In this document: in pieces, positions 43,254 through 51,928 of the stretch
Numbering within the stretch: the stretch's first letter is position 1
How the letters are laid out: every line of letters starts with the position of its first letter
NCBI RefSeq assembly: GCF_012952295.1
Contig: NZ_JABBCH010000002.1
Coordinates: 372,001 to 436,000 of the forward strand
Length of the DNA: 64,000 bases
Direction: 5' to 3'
From: Crystallibacter degradans
Lineage (GTDB): Bacteria > Actinomycetota > Actinomycetes > Actinomycetales > Micrococcaceae
The notes under the pieces: model-generated
Database searches by the model: none
Told to the model about the DNA's origin: nothing
The model's input: only the letters and a program-made list of their open reading frames with translations
Translations under genes and position numbers: made by a program

Positions 43254-44674
43254 GCACCGTTCTCGACGAAACCAAGACTACCCGCGGCGGCACCACCGCC
43301 CTGATGGTTGCCCTGCTGACGGCCTGCGTGGCCTTCCAGCTCAACGCCTCCATGCTCAGCCCCGCCCTGGTCACCATGGGCGAGGAACTGCAGACCGACC
43401 AGGCCGCGATCGGCCTGTCCCAGACCTGGTTCTTCACCACCGCCGCACTGTTCTCGCTGTTCCTGCCCCGGCTGAGCGACATCGTCGGCCGGAAGCGGAT
43501 CCTCGTCGGGATGATGCTGCTGACCGCCGCCGGTTCCGTGATCGCGGCGCTGGCCCCGGACGTCACCTGGCTCTTCGTGGGCAGGATCATCCAGGGTGTC
43601 AGCGGACCCACCGTGCCGCTGTGCCTGATCATGCTGCGCACCGCCGTGCCCAACCTGCGCACCTACGGCACGCTGATGGGCGTCATCCTCGCGGTTAACG
43701 GCGGCGTGGCCGGCGTCGATTCCTTCCTCGGCGGTTACATGGCCGAGCACTACGGTTTCCGCAGCATCTTCTGGTTCATGGTGGTCCTCGGCGTGATCGC
43801 CGCGGTCCTCGTCGCCGTGCTGACGCCCGAGAGCAAGCCGCAGGCCGGGACCCGGATGGACTGGACCGGCGTCGTCTTCATCGTTGTCGCCGTCGGCGCC
43901 CTGCTGACCGCGCTGAACGAGGCCGCCAAGCTGGTGGGCGCCTTCTCCATGGGCACGCTGGTGCTCTCGCTGGTCCTGATCGCCGTGGCCGCCGCCGCGT
44001 TCGCCGGCTTCTGGGCCACCGAAAAGCGCGCGAAGGAGCCGATGGTCGAGATTGTCCACCTGCGCCAGCGCTCCACCTGGGCCCCGCTGCTGACCACGGT
44101 CCTGACCATGACCGGCATCTTCGCCGTCATCAACGGGATTGTCCCCGCCTACGTGCAGGCCGCCGCCCCCGGCTTCGGCATCGGCCCCACCGAAACCGCG
44201 CTGCTCATCCTGACTCCCTACGCGCTGCTGGGCTGGGTTTTCGGCCCGATCAGCGGCCGCCTCGCTCCGGTGCTGGGCTACACCAACGTGCTGCGCATCG
44301 GCATGATCGGCAGCATCGTCTCGCTGCTCATCATCGTGCTGTTCGGCCTTGACAGCCTGCCGCTGATGGTCGCCGGCACCGCGCTGCTTGGCATCATGTA
44401 CGCCGGCACTGCGAACATCATGCTCAACGGACTCGGCGTGGTGCTTTCGCCTCCGGGCAACCCCGGCTTCCTGCCTGGCATGAACGCGGGCGCCTTCAAC
44501 CTCGGCGCCGGACTGAGTTTCCTGGTGCTGCCCGCGGTGCTCGTGGGCACCTCGGCCCTGGGCGGCCGAGCCTCCTACTTCACGGTAGTAATGGTCGGGC
44601 TACTCATCACGGTCGCGGCCTTCGCGGCCTCGCTGCTGATCCCCAAGCCCGTGGACGCCGAGGTGGAAAAGTGA
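43250..44674 (+). CDS. MFS transporter, probable nucleoside importer
   Basis: 474 residues with about fourteen hydrophobic segments (for example TTALMVALLTACVAFQLNAS). The loop RLSDIVGRKRILVGMMLL carries the MFS motif A. The start overlaps the hydrolase stop as ATGA and its own stop overlaps the ribokinase GTG, so all three are coupled. The nucleoside role is inferred from the operon; by sequence it resembles the DHA2 multidrug group. Confidence 0.85.
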   Translation: MSTVLDETKTTRGGTTALMVALLTACVAFQLNASMLSPALVTMGEELQTDQAAIGLSQTWFFTTAALFSLFLPRLSDIVGRKRILVGMMLLTAAGSVIAALAPDVTWLFVGRIIQGVSGPTVPLCLIMLRTAVPNLRTYGTLMGVILAVNGGVAGVDSFLGGYMAEHYGFRSIFWFMVVLGVIAAVLVAVLTPESKPQAGTRMDWTGVVFIVVAVGALLTALNEAAKLVGAFSMGTLVLSLVLIAVAAAAFAGFWATEKRAKEPMVEIVHLRQRSTWAPLLTTVLTMTGIFAVINGIVPAYVQAAAPGFGIGPTETALLILTPYALLGWVFGPISGRLAPVLGYTNVLRIGMIGSIVSLLIIVLFGLDSLPLMVAGTALLGIMYAGTANIMLNGLGVVLSPPGNPGFLPGMNAGAFNLGAGLSFLVLPAVLVGTSALGGRASYFTVVMVGLLITVAAFAASLLIPKPVDAEVEK

Positions 44675-45630
44675 ACCAGCAGGCCGGACGCATCGTCGTC
44701 GTTGGTTCGCTGAACGCGGACCTGACCATCTACACCGAGCGGCTGCCCAACCCGGGTGAAACCCTGCACGGCGAAGGCTTCGCCGTGAATCCGGGCGGCA
44801 AGAGCGCCAACCAGGCGGTGGCCGCGGGCCGGCTGGGCGGCAATGTCGCCCTGATCGGGGCCGTGGGCGAGGACTCCAACGGGGACATGCTGCTGGCCTC
44901 CGTGGCCGGGGCCGGCGTGGACGTTTCCCGCGTGCGCCGTACCGCCGATGCGGAGACCGGCGTCGCCGTCATCACCGTGGATGCGCAGGGCGAGAACACC
45001 ATCATCTACTCTGCCGGCGCCAACGCCACGGTCGCGCCGGGTGACATCGAGTCGGCACAGGACGCGTTCGACGGCGCTTCCGTAGTCTGCCTCTGCCTCG
45101 AGGCCGGGCTGAAGACCGTGGAAGCGGCAGCAAAAGCAGGGCACGACGCCGGCGCAACAGTGCTGCTCAACCTCTCGCCTTACGCGCCGGTACCGCAGAG
45201 CCTGGCCGAGGCCAGCGACGTCCTGCTGGTGAACGCGCACGAGGCATCCCAGTTCTTGGACGGCGCCGACATGCCCGGCGCCGATGCGGACGCCGCTGCC
45301 TGGAATGTGGTGCTGCTGAAGTTCGCTGCCCACGGGCTGGACCGCGCCGTGGTCACGCTAGGCGCGCACGGTTCCGTGGTGCTGGACTCACTGGCCGACG
45401 AGGGCAGCCGGATCACCCGGATTGCCCCCACTAAGGTCGACGCCGTGGACACCACGGGAGCCGGCGACGCCTTCACCGGCTCCCTCGCCGCTCGGCTTGC
45501 CGCGGGGGAGACCCTGGCCGAGGCTGCCGCGTTTGCTTCGGTCGCCGCGGCCCTCGCCGCCACCAAGAAGGGAACCCAGGCCGCCTATCCGCGACTGGAA
45601 GACGTGGCGCGCACGCAGTCCCGCGGCTGA
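44671..45630 (+). CDS. rbsK: Ribokinase
   Basis: 319 residues of the PfkB family: VVGSLNADLTIYTERLPNPG, GGKSANQAVAAGRLGGNVAL (signature 1) and VDTTGAGDAFTGSLAARLA (signature 2, catalytic Asp). It should phosphorylate ribose released by the nucleoside hydrolase. The GTG start overlaps the preceding stop. Confidence 0.9.
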   Translation: MNQQAGRIVVVGSLNADLTIYTERLPNPGETLHGEGFAVNPGGKSANQAVAAGRLGGNVALIGAVGEDSNGDMLLASVAGAGVDVSRVRRTADAETGVAVITVDAQGENTIIYSAGANATVAPGDIESAQDAFDGASVVCLCLEAGLKTVEAAAKAGHDAGATVLLNLSPYAPVPQSLAEASDVLLVNAHEASQFLDGADMPGADADAAAWNVVLLKFAAHGLDRAVVTLGAHGSVVLDSLADEGSRITRIAPTKVDAVDTTGAGDAFTGSLAARLAAGETLAEAAAFASVAAALAATKKGTQAAYPRLEDVARTQSRG

Positions 45631-45670
45631 CATTGCCGGTCCGACGCCTGACCCTGCCGGTCCCACGCCT
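45629..45670 (+). repeat. 21-bp tandem repeat, two units, at the rbsK stop
   Basis: GACATTGCCGGTCCGACGCC and T (45629-45649) is followed directly by a second unit (45650-45670) with three base changes. The first unit overlaps the rbsK stop codon. In the frame not used by rbsK the units read as DxAGPTP repeats. Confidence 0.7.
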
Positions 45671-45702
45671 GACATCCAAAGGCCCCGGCCTGAAGTAAGA
45701 CC

Positions 45703-45917
45703 TCAGCCGCGGGCGGCCGCACCCTCGAACTCTGCCAGCACCTGGACCTTGGCGGCGGAGGCCGAGGTCGGGTCGAAGGTGTAGCCGATCCATTCCTTGG
45801 CCAGCCGCCGTGCCAGCTCCAGCCCGATGACCCGCTGGCCCATGGTCAGGATCTGGCAGTCGTTCGAAAGGACGGAACGCTCCACGGAGAACGAGTCATG
45901 GGCCGGCGCTGTGCGGC
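45703..45917 (-). pseudogene. rpiB: 5'-truncated RpiB/LacAB-family isomerase
   Basis: The minus strand reads the last ~70 residues of an RpiB-like sugar-phosphate isomerase ([38 protein letters not shown]) to the natural stop at 45703. The first ~80 residues, including the catalytic Cys region, are absent: the fragment starts directly after the SDR stop codon at 45918-45920. The body was evidently removed by deletion, leaving only the tail in the same orientation downstream of the SDR gene. Confidence 0.82.
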
Positions 45918-46691
45918 CTAGTACATGTGGCTCCCGCCGTTGATGTCGAAGGTGGAGCCGGTCAGGTAGGAGGCATCCTCGCTGGATAGGAACGTGATGA
46001 CGGCGGCGACTTCCTCGGTGCTGCCGGTGCGGCCAAGCGGGATGTCCCGGGCGATCGCGGCTTCAAGTTCGGGGGTGGTGCCGACGCGGATATTGGTGTC
46101 CACCGCTCCGGGGGTAACGGCGTTGATGGTCACGCCGCTGTCGCCGAGCTCGCGGGCCAGGGCCTTGGTGAAGCCGAGGATGGCCGCTTTGGCCGAGGAG
46201 TAGGGGACCTTGCCGAAGACGCCGCCGCCGCGCTGGGCGGAGACCGAGGACATGTTCACAATCCGGCCCCACTTGTTCTCCAGCATCCCGGGCAGGAAGG
46301 CCTTGGTGACCAGGTAGGTGCCGGTGGCGTTGACGGCCATGACCTTGTTCCACAGTTCCAGGCTGGTCTCCAGGAACGGGACGGGAGAGGTGATGCCGGC
46401 GATGTTGGCCAGGGCGCCCACCGGTGGCAGATTGCCTCCGCGGACTTCCGCTTCCACCGCGGCCTGCGCTGCGGCTACCGAATCTTCGCTGGTCACGTCG
46501 ATCTCGTAACCGAAGGAAGGCACGTTGAGCTCGTTGCCGATCTCGCGGGCCACCTTGGCGGATTTTTCGCCGTCGAGGTCCAGAACGACGACGGCCCAGC
46601 CTAAGCGGGCGTAGCGGCGTGCGGTGGCCATGCCGATGCCGCGGTCCGAGGTGGCTCCGGTGATGACGGCGGTGCGCTGAATAGTGGTCAT
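45918..46691 (-). CDS. SDR-family dehydrogenase in the GntR sugar cluster
   Basis: 257 residues, classical [23 protein letters not shown] (glycine motif), [25 protein letters not shown] (Ser), [17 protein letters not shown] (Tyr-x-x-x-Lys) and the C-terminal [18 protein letters not shown] precedes the ATG. It probably oxidises a polyol or reduces a ketose. It lies between the TIM-barrel isomerase gene and the rpiB tail on the same strand. Confidence 0.88.
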   Translation of the reverse strand: MTTIQRTAVITGATSDRGIGMATARRYARLGWAVVVLDLDGEKSAKVAREIGNELNVPSFGYEIDVTSEDSVAAAQAAVEAEVRGGNLPPVGALANIAGITSPVPFLETSLELWNKVMAVNATGTYLVTKAFLPGMLENKWGRIVNMSSVSAQRGGGVFGKVPYSSAKAAILGFTKALARELGDSGVTINAVTPGAVDTNIRVGTTPELEAAIARDIPLGRTGSTEEVAAVITFLSSEDASYLTGSTFDINGGSHMY

Positions 46692-46720
46692 GATGTCTCC
46701 TTGGGTGCTGTGATGCAGGG

Positions 46721-47548
46721 TTAGATGAGGTTGGTGATGGCTGCCGCGGCGCGGGCGGCGGCGGCAGGGCGTTGATCGTTGGTGACGTCGCGGGTCTCGA
46801 GTTCAAGTGAAAAGTGGCCGGTGTAGCCCTTGTCCGCCAGCGCCTTCAGCCCGCCGGCGAAGTCCGCCTGGCCGTTGCCGATGCTCAGGTTGATGTCCCC
46901 GGGCACCGCATCGCGCAGATGGACGTGGGCGATCCGTTCATGGAAGCGGTTGATGAAGTCCTCCGGGCTGCCGCCGGACGCGACGATATGGCTGAAGTCC
47001 ATGACCAGCCCCACGCCACTGCCCACCAGCCGGTCGGTCAGCTGCTGCGCGCGCTCGGTATTGAAGCAGAGCCGGAAGAAGTGCAGGGATTCAGTCCAAA
47101 TTTCGACGCCGGTGCCTGCCGCCCGTACGGCGGCTGCGGTAAGTTCCGCCGCCACCAGGTCCAGGTCATGGTCAAGGGCGTCTACGGGTTCATGATCGAG
47201 CGCACCGCAGGGCAGTACCAGGGCCTGTGCCTCGGTCTGCTCGGCGAGGGAGAGCAGCATGTCCAGGTGCCGCGTCCGCTCCACCCGCGCCTGGGGACTG
47301 AGCGGCCAGTTGAGGTCGCCGACGTCGCCGTTGACCGAGCGAACCTGTAGGCCGGAGGCGGCCACGGTCTTGGCGACGGCAGCAACCGCCGGCTCGTCGA
47401 GTATGTAGGGCACGTGGTCGCAGACACCGGGGAGCGCACCGAGGTCAATCTCCGTGAACCCGAGCCCGGCGATGGTCTCCAGCGCACCCGGCAGATCCAA
47501 GTGCCGGAAGCTGATGGTGGAGCAGCCTAAACGGGGATGGAACGTCAT
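46721..47548 (-). CDS. Sugar phosphate isomerase/epimerase, xylose-isomerase-like TIM barrel
   Basis: 275 residues of the AP-endonuclease-2 fold: ETIAGLGFTEIDLGALPGVC, VEIWTESLHFFRLCFN, VGLVMDFSHIVASGG and HVHLRDAVPGD, then GHFSLELETRDV. The Glu, Asp-His, His and Glu residues in these segments are the expected metal ligands. Such enzymes isomerise ketoses or their phosphates. First gene of the leftward arm of the GntR cluster. Confidence 0.85.
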   Translation of the reverse strand: MTFHPRLGCSTISFRHLDLPGALETIAGLGFTEIDLGALPGVCDHVPYILDEPAVAAVAKTVAASGLQVRSVNGDVGDLNWPLSPQARVERTRHLDMLLSLAEQTEAQALVLPCGALDHEPVDALDHDLDLVAAELTAAAVRAAGTGVEIWTESLHFFRLCFNTERAQQLTDRLVGSGVGLVMDFSHIVASGGSPEDFINRFHERIAHVHLRDAVPGDINLSIGNGQADFAGGLKALADKGYTGHFSLELETRDVTNDQRPAAAARAAAAITNLI

Positions 47549-47646
47549 TCTTGGTCCCTTGCGAAAGTCGGAACGCCTCTAAGGGTGGGTGCCCAATGGA
47601 TCCGCGCCTTGTGAGAAGTTGTGATGCGAACCACGCTAAAGGAGTC

Positions 47647-47747
47647 GACTGTCAACAGTCAACCTTTAAATAAAGTTTCTGTTGACTGTTGACATCGCTG
47701 AGTGGCGCGACTCACACTGGTTGGCATATCCTGTTGACTGTCAACAG
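47647..47747. promoter_or_regulatory. Three GntR-type operators in the divergent region
   Basis: GACTGTCAACAGTC (47647-47660), GTTGACTGTTGACATC (47681-47696) and CTGTTGACTGTCAACAG (47731-47747) all contain the word TGTTGAC/GTCAACA. The third is a perfect 8+1+8 palindrome. They lie between the TIM-barrel isomerase and the MHS transporter and match sites in front of the GntR gene itself. Confidence 0.78.
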
Positions 47748-47798
47748 TGACGGAGGCGGACTCCCCCCGCTTCCGGCATCGCTTCGAAAGGTAATTCC

Positions 47799-49139
47799 AT
47801 GGGCAACGAAGCTCTGACAATGCGCGGACCCGTTCACGGCACCAAAGACGCCAAGCGCGTGGCCATCGGCTCAGGTGTCGGTGCGGTCATCGAGACCTAC
47901 GACTTCATCGGCTTCGGCACCGCCGCGGCCCTCTACTTCGGCACGGCGTTCTTCCCCGGCGCGGATCCGCTGACCGGAACACTGGCGGCCTTCGCCACCC
48001 TGGGCGTGGGTTTCGCGGCCCGTCCGCTCGGCGGTATCGTCGGCGGCCACCTCGGTGACAAGGTCGGACGCAAGCCGGTCCTGGTCGCCTCGCTGATCCT
48101 GATGGGCCTGGCCACCTTCGCCATCGGCCTACTGCCCACCTACGAGCAGGTCGGGCTGCTGGCGCCGGCCTTGCTGGTTTTCGTGCGCATCATCCAGGGT
48201 TTGGCGTTCGGTGCCGAGTGGGGCGGAGCCATCCTGATGAGCTACGAACACGCCCCGTGGAAACAGAAGGGCAAGTACACCGGCATTGTCCAGGCTGGCT
48301 TCCCGGTCGGTCTGCTGCTGGCCAACCTGGTCTTCCTCTTCAGCGTCCAGTTGGGCAACGAATGGGCTTGGCGCGTGCCGTTCCTGGCCAGCATTGTGCT
48401 GGTGGCTGTCGGATTGATTATCCGGTCCAAGGTTCCGGAGTCCCCGGTGTTCGACGAGGTCAAGGAACACGGCGAGATCGTCAGTTCCCCGATCATCGAA
48501 GTTATCCGTACCGACTGGCGGACCATTCTCCGGGGCATTGCCCTGCGGATCGCCGAGACGGCCGGTTACGCAGTCTCCATCACCTACATGATTTCCTACC
48601 TGCACACCGCGGAACTGGCTAACAATACCGAGACCTTGACTGCCCTCTGCATCGCGTCCGGCATCGGAATCTTCGCCACGATGGCGTGGGGACGCCTCAC
48701 CGATAAGATCGGCCGGCGTCCGCTCTACATCTTCTCCTGCGCCTTCGCTGTCCTGTTCGGTATCCCGATGTTCCTGATGGTCAATACCGGCATGTTCCTG
48801 TTCGTCATCGCCACGATTGTGCTCTCCTACGCTGTCTGCCAGAACTCCCTGGCCGGCGCCCAGGGAGCGTGGTTCCCGGAGCTGTTCCAGGCCAAGACCC
48901 GCGCCTCCGGTGCCTCGCTGGCCTACCAGATCTCCGCCATGGTCTCCGGCTTCACCCCGTTCATCACCACGCTGCTGTTCATTGCCCTGGGCTGGATGGG
49001 ACCGGCACTGCTGTTCAGCGTGTATGGGGCCATCGGCCTCTGGGCCGCGCTGATTACCCGGGAGACCTGGGGTAAGCGGGAGCGCCAATTGGCGGACGAG
49101 GCCGAAGCTACTGCCAGTCCGGCCAAAGTAAGCATCTGA
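47799..49139 (+). CDS. MHS-family (ProP-like) MFS transporter
   Basis: 446 residues. IGSGVGAVIETYDFIGFGTA at the start, GGIVGGHLGDKVGRKPVLVA and GLAFGAEWGGAILMSYEHAP are the hallmarks of the metabolite:H+ symporter group. AAAGG precedes the ATG at 47799. It starts the rightward arm of the GntR cluster and should import the sugar or sugar acid used by it. Confidence 0.9.
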   Translation: MGNEALTMRGPVHGTKDAKRVAIGSGVGAVIETYDFIGFGTAAALYFGTAFFPGADPLTGTLAAFATLGVGFAARPLGGIVGGHLGDKVGRKPVLVASLILMGLATFAIGLLPTYEQVGLLAPALLVFVRIIQGLAFGAEWGGAILMSYEHAPWKQKGKYTGIVQAGFPVGLLLANLVFLFSVQLGNEWAWRVPFLASIVLVAVGLIIRSKVPESPVFDEVKEHGEIVSSPIIEVIRTDWRTILRGIALRIAETAGYAVSITYMISYLHTAELANNTETLTALCIASGIGIFATMAWGRLTDKIGRRPLYIFSCAFAVLFGIPMFLMVNTGMFLFVIATIVLSYAVCQNSLAGAQGAWFPELFQAKTRASGASLAYQISAMVSGFTPFITTLLFIALGWMGPALLFSVYGAIGLWAALITRETWGKRERQLADEAEATASPAKVSI

Positions 49140-49178
49140 TCTTTTCGCCGTCGTACTTTTTCATCTAAGGAATCCACG

Positions 49179-50063
49179 TTGACACTGACAACCAGCATCC
49201 ACAGCCCGGAGACCACTGAGTCCCGGCGGGAACGGGTCGAGGCCGCCGCCTACCGGATCCGGCACTACGGCCTGAACATGGGGGAGGTGCAGGGCCAAGG
49301 CTACGTAGGCCAGGCCCTGGGCGCCGCGGACATGTTCGCCGCGGTGTACGCGGATCAGCTGCGCCACCGCCCCGAGGACCCGGAGTGGGAGGGCCGTGAC
49401 CGGTTCCTGCTCTCCACCGGGCACTACGCCATTGGCCACTACGCGGCGCTGGCCGAAGCCGGGATCGTTCCGGTCGAGGAACTGGACACTTACGGATCGG
49501 ACGATTCGCGGCTGCCGATGTCCGGCATGTCCACCTACACACCCGGTATGGAGATCTCCGGCGGATCGCTCGGACACGGCCTGACGATCGCCGTCGGTAC
49601 GGCCTTGGGGCTGCGCTATCAGGGATCCGAAGCGCGCGTGTTCAACTTCCTTTCCGACGGCGAACTGGACGAAGGCTCCACCTGGGAAGCCGCGATGGGC
49701 GCGTCCCACCACCAGCTGGGCAACTTGACGGCGATGGTGGACATCAACGCGCTGCAGGCGGACGGCAAGACCGACAGTGTGCTGCGGACCGAACCGGTGG
49801 CGGACAAGTGGGCCGCCTGCGGCTGGTTTGTGCAGCGGGTGGACGGCAATGACATGGGCGCCTTGCTGGCGGCGTTTGACGCTGCGGCCGCCCAAGCGGG
49901 GCCCGAGGGTAAGCCCTCGGTCATCCTGTGCGACACCAAGGTGGGCCGCGGCGTGCCGCTGCTGGAGAACCGCGAAAAGGCGCACTTCATGCGCATCGAG
50001 GAACACGAATGGCAGCTTTGCCGCGAGCAGCTGACCGCCGGGTACGAAGGAGAAACCAAGTGA
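49179..50063 (+). CDS. Transketolase, N-terminal (thiamine-binding) subunit
   Basis: 294 residues. RIRHYGLNMGEVQGQGYVGQ, LLSTGHYAIGHYAALAEAGI, GGSLGHGLTIAVGTALG and the thiamine diphosphate motif FLSDGELDEGSTWEAAMGAS-HH...MVDINALQ are intact. The TTG start at 49179 has AAGGA eight bases upstream. Split transketolases of this kind often act on unusual sugar phosphates in catabolic clusters. The stop overlaps the start of the second subunit. Confidence 0.9.
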   Translation: MTLTTSIHSPETTESRRERVEAAAYRIRHYGLNMGEVQGQGYVGQALGAADMFAAVYADQLRHRPEDPEWEGRDRFLLSTGHYAIGHYAALAEAGIVPVEELDTYGSDDSRLPMSGMSTYTPGMEISGGSLGHGLTIAVGTALGLRYQGSEARVFNFLSDGELDEGSTWEAAMGASHHQLGNLTAMVDINALQADGKTDSVLRTEPVADKWAACGWFVQRVDGNDMGALLAAFDAAAAQAGPEGKPSVILCDTKVGRGVPLLENREKAHFMRIEEHEWQLCREQLTAGYEGETK

Positions 50064-51067
50064 GTACCACCGCCGCAACCCCCGCCAAGCCGCGGCTGAA
50101 GACCTCGGCGATGATCGCCTCCTTCGCCGATCCCGGCCAGAAGACCGCGCCCGCCCCGTTCGGCCACGCGCTGGTGAAGGCCGCGCAGGAGAATGAGAAG
50201 ATCGTCGGTCTGACCGCGGATCTGGGCAAGTACACGGACATGCACATCTTTGCCCAGGCCTATCCGGAACGGTTCTTCCAGATGGGCATGGCCGAGCAGC
50301 TGCTCTTCGGCGCCGCGGCCGGCATGGCCCAGACCGGGCTGGTCCCGTTCGCGTCCACCTATTCAGTATTCGCCGCGCGCAGGGCCTACGACTTCCTCTG
50401 CCTGGATGCGGCCGAACCGAACCTGAACGTGAACATCGTGGGCGGCCTGCCCGGGCTGACTACCGGCTACGGCCCCTCACACCAGGCCACCGAGGACATG
50501 GCGATTTTCCGCGGCATGCCCAACCTGACCATCGTGGACCCGTGCGACTCGGTGGACATCGAGCAGGCCGTGCCGCAGCTGGCCGCCAGCGAGGGCCCCA
50601 CCTATCTGCGCCTGCTGCGCGGCAACGTGCCCACCGTACTGGATGAGTACGGCTACACCTTCGAACTGGGCAAGGCCAAGGTCCTGCGCGGCGGCGCCGA
50701 CGTCGTCTTCGTTTCCAGCGGGCTGATGACCATGCGCGCGCTGCAGGCCGCGAAGGACCTGGCTGCGCACAACGTGGACGTTGCCGTGGTGCATACCCCG
50801 ACCATCAAACCGTTCGACGCCGAAACCGTTCTGGCCGAGGTCAATACCGACCGGCTGGTGGTGACACTGGAGAACCACACCGTCATCGGCGGACTGTTCG
50901 AAACCGTTGCGGCCGAGGTGGTCAAGGCGGGACTGGGCAAGCGGATCGTCCCCGTTGCGCTGCCGGACGAGTTCCTGCACGCGGGCGCCCTGCCCACCCT
51001 GCACGAGCGCTACGGACTCTCCGTGGACCGCATCATTGCCACGGTTCTCGGCGAACTTGAGGTGTGA
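50060..51067 (+). CDS. Transketolase, C-terminal (pyrimidine-binding) subunit
   Basis: 335 residues. IVGLTADLGKYTDMHIFAQA, FFQMGMAEQLLFGAAAGMAQ (the Glu that activates thiamine), TYSVFAARRAYDFL, GLTTGYGPSHQATEDMAIFR and the C-terminal domain ADVVFVSSGLMTMRALQAA. The GTG start overlaps the preceding stop codon as GTGA, which favours 1:1 synthesis of the two subunits. Confidence 0.9.
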   Translation: MSTTAATPAKPRLKTSAMIASFADPGQKTAPAPFGHALVKAAQENEKIVGLTADLGKYTDMHIFAQAYPERFFQMGMAEQLLFGAAAGMAQTGLVPFASTYSVFAARRAYDFLCLDAAEPNLNVNIVGGLPGLTTGYGPSHQATEDMAIFRGMPNLTIVDPCDSVDIEQAVPQLAASEGPTYLRLLRGNVPTVLDEYGYTFELGKAKVLRGGADVVFVSSGLMTMRALQAAKDLAAHNVDVAVVHTPTIKPFDAETVLAEVNTDRLVVTLENHTVIGGLFETVAAEVVKAGLGKRIVPVALPDEFLHAGALPTLHERYGLSVDRIIATVLGELEV

Positions 51068-51103
51068 TGAGTGCGGTGAGCCGCGGGACGGCCGTAAGAT
51101 CGA

Positions 51104-51129
51104 CTGTTAACAGAACAACTGTCAACAGT
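51104..51129. promoter_or_regulatory. GntR autoregulatory operators
   Basis: CTGTTAACAG (51104-51113) is a perfect palindrome and ACTGTCAACAGT (51118-51129) repeats the word found at 47647-47747. They lie 34 bases before the GntR start, consistent with autoregulation. Confidence 0.75.
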
Positions 51130-51162
51130 CGTTCCCGGCCACACCTGAGGAAGTTGAACACC

Positions 51163-51822
51163 ATGGCTGCAGAATCGATGTCGCTGCTCGGGCTGGAAAA
51201 AACCAGCCTCCGGCAGCAGGCCCTGGCCGCACTGCGCCGTGCCATCACCACCGGCGAGCTGGCTCCGGGCACACATCTGGTGGAGACCGAGTTGTCGGAG
51301 ACGCTGCAGATCAGCCGCGGCACCCTCCGCGAGGCGATGCGCGAGCTGCAGCAGGAAGGCCTGATCTCCGCCGGGGCGCGCGGGCGGCTCTCGGTCCGCC
51401 ACCTGGACGCCAAGGAGATCCGCGACATCTTCTCGGTCCGCGCCGCGCTCGAGTCCCTGGCCGCGTGCGAGCTCTGTGCGCTGGAGGACCGCGCCAGCGT
51501 CATCAAGGAACTCCGCGCAGCTATCGACGAAATGGCCGAGGCTGCCGAAGACGGGCTGGAAGGACGGATCGAAGCGGACCTGAACTTCCACCGGACCATG
51601 TGCCGGCTCACGGGCAACGAAACGCTTCTGCACTCCTGGCGCTCCCTGGAGGGCAACATCCGCATGTCCATCATGTTCGCGGGGCTGGAACGCGCCGTAC
51701 GGAACATGGACGTTAAGCGGCACAGCGACATCGTCGACGCCCTCGAAACCGGGGATGCGGCGAAGGCCACCGAGACGATTGGCGCACACATGGAAGGCGC
51801 AGCCAGCGTCCTGGTGGGCTAG
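51163..51822 (+). CDS. GntR-family (FCD domain) regulator of the sugar cluster
   Basis: 219 residues. The winged helix is LRQQALAALRRAITTGELAP then LSETLQISRGTLREAMRELQ; the FCD effector domain follows (DIFSVRAALESLAACELCAL, DLNFHRTMCRLTGNETLL, RHSDIVDALETGDAAKATE) with Asp and His residues for metal binding. The ATG at 51163 has GAGGAAG upstream; the earlier in-frame start at 51064 would put operators in the coding region. The shared operator word links it to both arms of the cluster. Confidence 0.9.
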   Translation: MAAESMSLLGLEKTSLRQQALAALRRAITTGELAPGTHLVETELSETLQISRGTLREAMRELQQEGLISAGARGRLSVRHLDAKEIRDIFSVRAALESLAACELCALEDRASVIKELRAAIDEMAEAAEDGLEGRIEADLNFHRTMCRLTGNETLLHSWRSLEGNIRMSIMFAGLERAVRNMDVKRHSDIVDALETGDAAKATETIGAHMEGAASVLVG

Positions 51823-51848
51823 TCCCGCCACAGCTCTTTCCAACGCAC

Positions 51849-51896
51849 GACGCCGGCCGTTCAGTTCCGTAATTACGAATTCGAACGGCCGGCGTC
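51849..51896. terminator. Strong intrinsic terminator after the GntR gene
   Basis: GACGCCGGCCGTTC (51849-51862) pairs perfectly with GAACGGCCGGCGTC (51883-51896), followed by TTTTTT. It separates the sugar cluster from the convergent monooxygenase gene. Confidence 0.92.
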
Positions 51897-51928
51897 TTTT
51901 TTGCGCTATGTGAAAGGCGCGCCCTCGC

